Shown here in pieces: positions 1 through 11,200 of a DNA stretch of 64,000 bases. The notes below the pieces were generated by a model. It was not told the origin of the DNA and did no database searches. It worked only from the letters and a program-made list of their open reading frames with translations. Positions within the stretch are counted from its first letter, which is position 1, and every line of letters starts with the position of its first letter. Source of the stretch: Trichobilharzia regenti (taxonomy: Eukaryota > Platyhelminthes > Trematoda > Strigeidida > Schistosomatidae); assembly GCA_944472135.2 (NCBI GenBank), contig OX235263.1, forward strand, positions 7,423,517 to 7,487,516, written 5' to 3'. The translations under genes were made by a program, and so were the position numbers.

Positions 1-1
1 G

Positions 2-1357
2 AAAAGAGCCATCCTTTCTCCGATCTTCAAGGGTGGGGACAGGCAAAACGCTGCTAGCTATAGACCAGTAGCTCTACTCCCAGTGGTATCAAAAGTACTG
101 GAAAGTATTATTGACGACCACATCAGGGAATATTTCGATAGGACTAATATACTACATGAAGCCCAACATGGTTTCAGAAAAGGCAGATCCTGCGTCACTA
201 ACCTACTGTCAGCTTGGGACGACTGGACATCATGCTGGGACTTGAACGTACCAGTCCATGTGGTCTTCCTAGACTTTGAGAAGGCATTTGACACTGTTCA
301 CCATGACCTTCTCCTACATAAAATAAACCAGGCAGGCATAGGTGAGCCACTTCTGTCATGGTTGAAGGACTACCTAGCCGACAGGCAATTTTGCACTAAG
401 GTTAACCGAGTCCGATCATCTTGGCACAGATCGTCATCAGGAGTGTCGCAGGGTTCTATCCTAGGACCACTGATGTTTTTGATTTTCATCAATGATCTAC
501 CACGCCGTCTGAGCTGCCCGACTCTCCTGTACGCTGACGACGTAAAAATATGGAGGGCGATAAAGTGTCCGGAGGACTCAGATAGGCTACAGGAAGACCT
601 AAACCTTCTGGAAGACTGGGCGGTGGCCAGTGGCATGACTTTCAACTTGAAAAAGTGCAAAGTAGTGAAGTTGCGCACCTGTAGACTGCAGAATGCAAGT
701 TACACCCTGTGCAATGAAAGCTTGTCCTGCACAACGTCGGAACGCGACTTAGGTCTAGTTCTAACGGAAAAAATGGACACAAGCGTAAATTACACAGGGG
801 ATGTAGCGAGGGCATATGCGGTCATACACTTTACGCATAGACAGTTAGGTGCACTCACTCCTGAGCTCTTTCTAATGTTGTACAAAACATACGTCAGGCC
901 ACACCTTGAGGTGCATAATATTATTGCACCCCCAATGCTGAGAAGAGATGCCAACCTCTTGGAAAGAGTCCAACGACGGGCAACAAAAGGAGTGGTTGGT
1001 CTCCGAAACAAACCATATGATGAAAGGCTGAAGAAATTAGGCCTGTTCACACTTAGTTACCGTCGGCTTAGGGGGGATTTGATTACTGCCTACAAAATAA
1101 CAAATGACCAGAATCACCCAAACAAAGGTGTTCTGCCATTGAGTAGGTATAGGCTTCCACGTGGAAATCCCAGAAGGATAGCTCACCAGAGGGCAAGGAC
1201 CCGGGTGCGCTCCCACTTCTTTTCACTGCGGGTTTGTCGTCCCTGGAATTCCTTACCGGCAGATGTAGCTATGGCACCGTCTTTGGACGCCTTTAAGCGA
1301 AGGCTGGACAACCATGCAGCGATACAAGGACTGCATCCAAATGGCCTATCTCCTTAA
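2..1357 (+). mobile_element. CR1-like non-LTR retrotransposon, RT and C-terminal part (5' cut by window edge)
   Basis: An uninterrupted frame runs from base 2 to the TAA at 1355-1357 and is open at the window edge, so the true start lies outside. It encodes most of a reverse transcriptase: ASYRPVALLPVVSKVLE (fingers), HGFRKGRSCVTNLL, VVFLDFEKAFDTVHHDLL with the first catalytic Asp, SGVSQGSILGPLMFLIFIND, and LLYADDVKIW with the catalytic YADD box, followed by a thumb and the basic, WNSLP-containing C-terminus usual in CR1-type elements. It would copy its own RNA at a nicked chromosomal target. No frameshift is visible in 450 codons, so the insertion may be young. It ends about 690 bases upstream of the pelota ATG. 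Clade (CR1 versus a related jockey-group family) is inferred from the C-terminal style. Confidence 0.9.
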
Positions 1358-1930
1358 AATCGCATTTACCAATCAGGGTAGATAATTAAACTCGTCATTT
1401 TACTTCTTTACATTCTCTCCCGTCTTACTCTCCTGACAACTTATTAATATTATAATTACTATTATTATTATTACTATTACCGATATATATATTATTCTTC
1501 AAACTTAATGAGCTGACTGTTGTTACGTTTCCTATTTTCGTTTCTGTCTCTTAGTCTGAATAGCTTCACTAATTATATCTATTATTATTATTACTATTAT
1601 TATTATTATTATTATTACTATCTCTTTTCTCTTGTCGACAATACCGAAGGACTAACTGGCGAAAGGATCAACTCCAATCACAGTAGTAACAGTCTTAACA
1701 TACCTCATACTACAAACCACATATAATTAATCCCAGCACTACTCCCTTTGGAGTCAACCAAAGCTACGACAGTCGAGTGGCGGGACAAGCTACGCAGAAG
1801 TTTACCGAAGATCAAGAACCTATACCTCACAATCAAGAAGCGAGCACAAAGAAATCAAATTGGTTTATACTAGCTCGTAAAAACGATATTGGATATTGGA
1901 ACATAGGCTCCAAGCCTTCGATCCTCAACC
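1358..1930 (+). repeat. 3' untranslated region of the CR1-like element with ATT/TTA microsatellites
   Basis: The stretch after the retroelement stop codon holds two ATT-type microsatellites (about 1442-1482 and 1573-1619). Around 1835-1880 is a segment that recurs at 43020-43070 behind the decayed CR1-like copy at 42130 (shared AAGAAGCGAGCA and a following A-rich run). That shared position after the stop codon marks it as element 3' UTR. The 3' boundary near 1930 is approximate. The 65-residue frame across the microsatellite is not coding. Confidence 0.6.
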
Positions 1931-2049
1931 AATAAATCTGAAAAAGCGCATTGGACATTTGAGGTTTCAAGTGCAGTCCTTAAATCCTCAAGGTCAAGCG
2001 TTTTGACAAGTTATTAAAAACGTGTTCCTCTGGGTAGCATAGGAATACA

Positions 2050-2280
2050 ATGAAAGTTATCGCAAAAGAGCTGGATAAAAGCTCCTCAGGATACATTACT
2101 TTAATCGCAGAGAATGAAGAAGATATGTGGCTAACTTATAATTTAGTTCAGGTTGGAGACAAAATGAGGTGTTCAACAGTCCGCAAAGTTCAGAATGAAT
2201 CTGCAACCGGTAGTGTTCAAACTAAACAAGTTAGAACGAATCTAACAATTGAAGTGGAAAAAATAGATTTTGACGTTCAG
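2050..2280 (+). CDS. PELO: Pelota exon 1 (residues 1-77)
   Basis: Starts at the ATG of MKVIAKELDKSSSG, matching the pelota N-terminus; there is no nearer upstream in-frame Met with homology. It ends DFDVQ followed by a strong donor GTAAGTGT at 2281. It holds the first half of the eRF1_1-like N-terminal domain that enters the ribosomal A site. The frame continues past the donor to a stop near 2404, but the residues after DVQ have no pelota similarity and are intron. Confidence 0.96.
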
Positions 2281-5200
2281 GTAAGTGTTTGTCACTATAA
2301 TGACTTGTACTCAAGTCAAAAATACAGCTTGAGCTCCAGCTGGTTGTTGAATAATTCTGATTATTTTTACATTCAGCGAGTTTTGTGGTTATTATATCCC
2401 ATTTAGCAAGATGGCAGGAAATAGCGTATGAGACATATAGTCTCATGTGTCTTATGAAGTGATCGGACGTTTAACCGTTCGTCTCAGAAATTCACCAGTC
2501 AGTAAATTTTTTCGTCTCAGTATTCGGCAACAGGAAAGAATAGACACCAACTTCAGACGATCTTGAAACAACCAATAAGATTCTTCTCCGTGAAAAATGG
2601 GACTTATTTTACAAAGAAGTGTATCTAGGAATATGTAATAAAAATCAATCATATAGGGTATATATCTCTAATATGCTGTGAAAACTGGTCCCATATTCTC
2701 ATTGAAGTGGTTATAGACATATTAAACCAATGTATTCTTTACTTCTCCAGCTGTAGAAGATACTGGTTGTATATACACAAAATAAATTTTAAATTTTGAT
2801 TACAGCTTGATGCCACACCGTATTTTTGGTACAGGTATGGAATTTTCAGCATGTGATATCGGTAGCCCAAGTCTTGCAGGCCGACCATAGATATCGGGTG
2901 TGCGTTGTCAGGGGGTCGAACCCTGTGCATGGTTGGCGAGAGTCCTAAACACTGTATCACCGACACAGGAAGAGCTTTGATTTCGAGAAGAAAGTGTTAA
3001 AAAAGTCGCCAGTTATGAACCACTCACCAACTTATACAGAATTCCTCATATGAAGTGGTTGCACCTGAATGTATAACCAACAATAGCGTGGCAGTACTTA
3101 TTTAAAGTCATTACTCCCGCCCCAAATATGCGTGTTTTATTCCTCTCCTATCAATACATTTTCCACAGGGAGGTCAAAAACCAAATTTAGGAGACATTTT
3201 CAACTAGAATTACGACTAGCAACCATTTGTAATGCTGAGCTATCTGATTGGTCAAAACAAATTCTTTTAACTTTGGTGTCTCTTGTTTACTCTTGCCTAA
3301 TATTCGTCTGTCTCAGATTCGTGATAGATTTTACAACTATGAGTTTTTAGTAATTCTTATTGTGAATATGTAGTTGTTCTCTCTGTTTCATTCGCAGTCA
3401 TAGAAGAGCGAAATCAGTATATACATATCTGTAAAAGTAACATTTATGTTGCTTTTCCTGAGTAGAACAGGCAAGAAACGGAATATAAGAAACACTGAAC
3501 TTCATTCAGTTTGGCGCTCTATCAATATATCCGGACCAAAATAATCGCCCACCTCACACTTTCACTTTCTTTTGGTCAGTCTCCTATCTGGCAGAAGTTG
3601 AGCATCACAGCAACTAAATGGACGACGTTTGTAACTAGTATTTAATTGATCGAAGTAGTGTTGCGAATGAATGATCTATGAGTTGCCTGAACATGTGTCT
3701 TAACATCGCTTACAGGCACATGTAGACTGGAAAGAAATAGTAACAATCAAGATTACGAAGACACTTCACATTCTTATTTCTAAAAGTTCGAGGTTCGTAG
3801 ACTTAGAGTAAAATTCGTTGCGTGAAGTATGAAGTACGCCTTTCTTGCCTTCAGTGTACGTTTTGACGTCTTATTCATTGCATCATAAACACTACCCAAT
3901 TAAATACCGGGTTTTTTCTAATGTTTTCAATAACTAGAAAACTTCGTCACATGTGTTCACTAGCCGTTCATGTGTGGTTTGTGTAGTGTACATTGCTTTC
4001 CAGCAAAATGAACTGGTGTTTATACTATAGATGAAATGATCTGTAAGTTTCTGTGGCGGTCATTTAGTCTATCACTGTCATATTACATACTCCAATTTTA
4101 AGGGTGAGTACAACAACGGCCTTATTATAGTATGATGTAACACTTTCTGTTTGAATTACTTGCAAAATTTAGTTGTTCTCTAGCTGAATGTCATTCAACT
4201 AGAGAATGATGAAACAATGGTTAGTTTTGATATAACTAGTCTTTACACTAATATACCAATCAATATGGCCTTAGAAGCAGTTAAAAAAGAACTAACTGCG
4301 GATTCTGAATTCAATCATAGGACGAAGCTGCCCAATGAAGAAATTATTCTAGGGATTCAGTTATGCCTCACATCTACTTACTATCTTTAAATTCCAAGGC
4401 AAAATATATAGACAAACAGAAGGTGTAGCAATGGGATCACCAGTATCCCCTATCGTAGAAGAAATATTTATGGACAGCTGGAAAATATGGCTCTTAACAC
4501 ATTTAATCCTACTCCAAATATTGTATCTAAATTCTAATATAGTATCTAAAGTCTTAGGCTCAATAATCATGCGTAGACTGAGTGGTGCTCGGGAAGCACA
4601 AACACGAGAGAGCCAGGCAGGCTTTAGACCAGGAAGAGGGTGTATTGATCATATCTTCACTCTCCGATAGATTCTAGAACATAGGCATTCCTACCGGCGT
4701 CCAACAGTCATTATATTTCTTGACCTAAAGGCAGCATTCGAATCTGTCGATCGGGAAGTTCTCTGGAGATGCTTGGTTGTAAAGGGAATTCCGAGAAAAT
4801 ATATTGCACTGATTAAGGCACTCTACTCGTACTCATACAGCCAGGTGAGGGCTTACGGCGAGCTGTCATCTGCACTGATGACGACCAGTGGTGTCCGTCA
4901 AGGATGCCCATTATCTCCTTTTCTATTCAACTTCATCATAGATGTGTTAATGGACTTAACCCTAGGTGACTTCAGCGACTCAGGGATTGACTTGCTACCG
5001 GGGAATAATCTCGTTGACTTGGAATATGCAGACGATATAGTCCTTCTAGGCGAAGACGCTGACGAAATGCAGAGTCTTCTAAACACCTTGAGCCGCAATC
5101 TACGAATGTTTGGCATGCGATTCGCTCCCGCCAAATGCAAGATGATGTTACAGGACTGGACTACATCGACGCCTAGTTTAAAAATAGGAAGTGAAGTGGT

Positions 5201-8200
5201 AGAGCACGTTGACCGCTTCACTTATTTGGGAAGTACCATCAGCCGACGCCAACGGGTTGATCTCTGACGAAATCTCAGCTGAGTACGGATACAGGGGGCT
5301 CGTTTCGCATTTGCCAGTTTACGCCGACTCTGGCGTAGACGAGATGTTCGACTATCGACCAAAGGGCGGGTGTACTGCTCATCAGTCCGCTCCGTCCTCC
5401 TTTATGGCTGTGAGTGAGACCTGGCCACTTAGAGTGGAAGACATGAAAACGCCGGCTAGCTGTCTTTGATCATAGGTGCCTGCGTTCTATTTCCCGTGTA
5501 AAGTGGCATAATAAGGTGAATAATATTGAGGTTAGGCGTAGAGTTCTAGGTAAACAGGGGAAATCAATCGACGAAGCCGTGAAGCTACAAAGACTGAGAT
5601 GGTTAGGACATGTGTTACGTATGCCAAGCCATCGCCTCCCTCGACGAGCAATGTTAGCGGATATAGGGTCAGGCTGGAAAAAAGCTAGCGGCGGTCAAAC
5701 AAAAACTTGGCCTCACCAGTCAATGAAATCCACAACAGTTGGTCTAAGCCACGTAGAAAGGTGTAGACTTCCAGGCTGGGGTCCTCGGGACGGTAAAAAT
5801 CTATGGTTGGAAACAATTGGTGACATGGCTCAAAATCGTTCTCAGTGGCTAGCGCAGATGCATCCACTCCTTGTGACTTATGATCTCCAATGAAACTGTT
5901 TTGTTCTTCGTTATTACTCCTCCTTTGTCTCACATCTCTGCTCACTGTTTCTATTATGCTTTTCTTGTACTTTCTTCTCTTGCTTCGCGTGCTACACGGA
6001 ATGTGGCGACTTGAACTTCCGCACATTTGTGCAAAGTTCTATGTCGAAAACAGACAGACAGAATCAAGAACGATGTTAATCTGTCTGTAATTCTTGAGTA
6101 AAATTGTCCAAATGTAGTTGATGTCTGTAAGGTGAGTAGGATTTCCGAGATATTCCAAACTATCCAACCCCTAGGTAATGTCCAGGTATATTTTTCGTTT
6201 TCAATTGGTTAGAGGATTTCTCAACTTGATATGATTATGAGCAATAGTTTGTGCTCGAAACATCATCAGTTAATATAACTGTGCAACACTGTGATTTACC
6301 AAAATAAAATCTTATCCATAATGGAGTTATACTCTACCACAGTGCCCAAGTTTGATACTTATATCAGTTAGAGGATTTCATCATAAGCTAACATCAGTTA
6401 GAGAACTATTGGAAAACCACCGGGAAGTACTGAACAGCTGTTTCATCCCAGTCTAGGACTCTTCGTTTTTATTTTATTGTACTGGCGTAGCTACATATTG
6501 CCTGTTTTTTCTGTATACGCAACCTCGTTTTAAGTTCTCTGACCTTATGTAATGTCTTCTTGTTCCTGTCGTCAATGCCCACATACAACAAATTCATGTT
6601 GAAAGACTTTTTATTGTTCCCATTTAACTATTAATAAATGTTAAATGTTTTTCCTCTCACCCCAACCCCTCAGGGTTCAATATTGCATTTAAAAGGACGC
6701 AATGTAGTAGAGAATCAATTTGTTAAAATGGGCGCATATCACACCTTGGATTTAGGAGTGGATGAGAAATTTACAATCACTAAAACAGAATGGGATAGTG
6801 TTGCTATAATGCTTGTTGAACAAGCATCTGATCCAACACAACAAGCTGATCTTGCTGCAGTTATAATGCATGAAGGTTTAGCCTATGTATGTCTTATAAC
6901 AAGTACAACTACAATTGTTAGAGCCAAGATTGATACAACTATTCCACGTAAACGTCCAGGCTTGCCAACTGCTCAACATGAAAAAGGATTATCACGTTTT
7001 TTTGAGCAAATTATGCAAGCAATAGAACGTCACATTCGCTTCGACAGTATGTTTTTATGCCTAACATGTACTTTTCATTATCTTAGCTATGATTGTCGTG
7101 TGTTTCATTTTTGTTTTGCTTTTAACCCCTGTCTGTTGTTGCTATATACAATATTTTCGCGTGGTCATGCGTAGTTTTGATTAAACTAGCCAATTACGGG
7201 TTAGTTCTGACGGATCATTTGTGAAAGCTCTTGGGATAACACCAGCAATGCCTATTCTTGCATATTCATGCAGAGAAATCATCGTGACCGTCAGTCAGTA
7301 GTTTAGATGTTCAAATTTTACTTATTCCAACAGTTTAGAGCTTCTTGGAAACGTTATGATAAATCCTTATCTTTAGGTGCACATCAGACCAAATGGAAAA
7401 CTGCCCTCATAAATTACCTGACACGGCTGAGGTTGGGCAAATCCCGGTTTTCCTTCCGAGATGCTCTCACTGCCCATGTCAGGGAAGTCCTGTTCATTAC
7501 TTTCACACAGCGTGTTCTTACAAAAGTGAAGGAAGGAATCCGAATATTCGGCATTTATCACCGGACTGGTGGGTGTGGAGTACCACTTAGATGAGTTGAA
7601 AAACTTTAATTCCAAACTTATGGTGCACATGGGCTCCGAAATCCAAAATGTAGGTGACGGGCGAGTGAACTTGGTTTAGTCAGCGATAGCTGTGGGAAGG
7701 TAGCTCTATTGACTCGTGGATTAGACTCCGATTTAAAGGTTCAGGTAGGGGTGGTCCTTTAAGAAAATCGATTCTGGGCGGCTGGGAAATATCTCAGCCC
7801 TAATATACATATTATAAAAAAGAAGCATTCAGTGGAAGACTGCACTCACCTATACTTTCTCTCTCTCAAATTACTTCGCCGATTGTATATCTAGCTATAT
7901 GATCAATTATCATTACACATTTATCCTCATATATAAACCATTTTGATTTATATCATTTCTGTATTTTTCAAGTATTGGTTTTGTTGGGATTTTGTTTGAT
8001 TGGATGAAGGATTTTATCATGAGCTGACATCAGTTAGAGAACCACTGGAAAACCTGGGAGTGCTGGACAGCTGTCTCGTCATGGTTTGGGACTCTTCGGC
8101 AGTACGCACCGACCAGGGTTCGAACCCAGGACCTTCTCGTTACAAGGTGCGAGCTCGTAGACCATTGAGCCACTGGGACCCGATCCAATGACCAGGCCAT

Positions 8201-11200
8201 GAATGCTAACTTCTGCCAATTTACGACATGGCGCAACCATTTCGCAATGTTTCATCTTCAACCTGCTGTACCCTACTGGTCACGGCTTCCCACTAGAACC
8301 CCAGGTTAACTGCCTGTGTGAATAGGACCAGTCGCCAGTGAGCATCAGAAGGTCCTGGCTTCCAACCCCGGTTGGTGCGTATTGATGAAAAGTCCTAAAC
8401 CAGGACGAAACAGTTGTCCAGTACTCCCAGGTTTTCCAGTGATTCTCTAACTGATTGTTATGTACTCGTCGCCAAATTATTGTTATGTACTGGTCGAGAA
8501 TTTAATAGTCCTGATGCAAGAAAGACGGAAATCAGAAGACCACTAGGTTTGCGATGATACTTCTATTTTCCAAACACAAGGAGAATCAATATGTGTCACA
8601 CAAGAGTGTGAGAGCAAAAATATAAGAATGTCCGAACAAGTGTGTGAGCGAATATTCAACATGAACAAATCAATAGACAGTCTTAACATGATTGGCAAAT
8701 TATAATGGAATATCGATCCATATATACATAGCAAAATTTATCAGACTGTCAAACAAACACACATATTATATGGACATATATATCACTGATGTCAGCTCAT
8801 GATGAAATCCTCCATTTCTGCGTTTGTCGACTGGTAAGTTATTACCTGAAATCTTCAGTTGCTAGGTAGTTACCTCCAGGTATTACGAAACCACATATTA
8901 TATTCACATTCACCATCTACAACGTTTACACGTCGATGCAAATTGGACAACAGACAAGTCTGGCCAGAAACTTGAAAAGTCTGTCTATTAATGTATTCTG
9001 TAACTCAGAGTCCCTCATATAAGATCTTAGTAAAGTGATTTGAATATCATTTGCGTCTGTGAGACAGAATAACATGTTCTACTTGCGTTTGTCTGGGACA
9101 TCAGCATCCCATTAAGCGCTCTAGAAGGCAAGCTGTATCAGTTGACTGGATCCTCACCAAAGGGTAGTTTATCTTCTGTCAGGTTGGAAGGTTACATTGG
9201 CTTAAGTAATAATCGGTCAGAGGAACTTTGCCTTTTTGTCTTCTCTGCTGTACATCGATGAATTGTAGCCTGGGTACAGTTGAGAATGGGTTATACCATC
9301 AATTGAATAAGCTTCTCGAATAGATACGTTCGACAGGCTGAGTGTATTAGACTCAAGCATGAATTGATATAAGTATAAAACTTGGGCACTGTGATGGATA
9401 AGATTTTATTGTGATAAATCACACAGTGGTGTTATACAGTAATATTAACTGATGACCACATTTCGAGCACAAACTATTGACACTGATAATCATATCAAGT
9501 CACTCACTCACAGAACTTACTTGCTTCATTTATATACATGTGTGGAATTGACTAGATATTTAAATAGAAATCAATGTAAGATAAAGTACATTCAGAAATA
9601 ATAATACGAATGTTATTCATCAATTACAATCACATGGGAAATAAGACGAGTGTTTCTTACATTCATAATAAGTAACTTGTTAGAATGTTGTGATGTACGT
9701 GAATTGAATTGAAATAGAATTTTATGATTATTTATTATCCTCCTCTGATTTGACTGGCGGTATTAATATCTTCCATATCTCTGGTATTTACATTGAGTTA
9801 TTTCTGTTGCATGTGTTGGATTTAGACTCAATGTACCAGGATTCAGTAATCAATCTCTCTCTCCACCTACATAGATTATTTCTTAGAATCTTAACCCTCT
9901 CCCACCATCCTATTGTGTTTTTGTGTGTTAATGCGTGAAGTGCAATTGCTGAGCTTTTTTTCTAAATTACTTATCTCCTCTGGGTCAACCATTCTTACCT
10001 TAGCTAAATTCTTATGTTCTGATAATCTGACTATCCCTGACCTACTAGTTTGACCTATGTAGTTGACCTAAATCACAGTCATTGCAGGGTATTTTGTAAA
10101 TTATATTATTTTGCTTAATTGGGTCCACCGGGTCTTTTGGCCCAAAGAGTTTGTCCTATCTGAGTGAGTTTGTAGGTTTGAATGCCACCATAATTCCTGC
10201 TTTATTAAGAATCCTACGTAGGATCTCAGATGTCCCATCAGTTAATATTACTGTGTAACACTGTGTTACTTATCAAGTTAAAATCATATCTATAATAGAG
10301 CGAAACATGAGTTGTTTGCGTGGTCCAATAATTTTTTATTATTTTTTTTAATTTTTTTATTTCAGCTTGATCCCACACCGTATTTTTTGGTACAGGTATG
10401 GAATTTTCAGCATGTGATATCGGTAGCCCAAATTTTGCAGGCCGACCATAAATATCAGGTGTGCGTCAGTGGCAGGAGATCGAACCTCGGACCATGTGCA
10501 TGGTCGGCGAGAGTCCTAACCACTGTGCCACCGACACCGTCTTCTGCAACTTTGCTCTAATCACAACCTCTTTGTAGCCACCAGCATAAATATCATGGTA
10601 TTACTACCTGGCGTCCTCCTTCTACCGTAATGCTGGGGACATCACTCGTACCTAATTCCCATGAAACTTCATGAACTCTCTTACAAACAATCAGATCGCC
10701 GCGCCTGGGCAGCGATGATTCGAGATGTTCATGAAGCCGGCTCATCCTCCCGTAGGAGATAGCCGAAGTAAAGTAAAGTAAGTTCTACCGTAATCATTAG
10801 TTACTGGCAGTGTGATTCCATCCACAAACTGTCTCTCTTTATGGAGAACTTGTTTGATTTTCGATCACGTCTAGGTATCACTTGGCCAATGCAGGGTAAA
10901 TTACTGTATATATCTGTTTTCTTCTTCGTATAGAGCTTCTGCTTGGTAGACGCTTGAATACCGAACTAATTGATTTAATTAATAATGATAATAATGGCAG
11001 CTTTTTCGTTAAACCATCTCCCTCCCTCCCTCATTATTAATGACTTTCTTGTTTTTTCCCTATTTTCTTCATCTCTATTTAAGTTGTCAAGTGTATCATA
11101 TTAGCTAGTCCTGGATTTCTACGTGAACAATTTTTCGAGTTTATGATACAAACAGCAACAAGACAAGAGAAACGTGTATTTTTAGAAAATAAATCTAAAT

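Noticed and set aside
83..1357. Long open frame as a host gene
   Set aside because: It has YADD and the other reverse-transcriptase blocks and continues to the window edge; it is a retroelement.
1520..1726. 68-codon frame with a poly-Tyr run
   Set aside because: It is a translation of an ATT microsatellite in the retroelement 3' region.
8456..8785. Full LTR retrotransposon
   Set aside because: Only 330 bases lie between the target duplications and no gag or pol frame is present, so it is a solo LTR.
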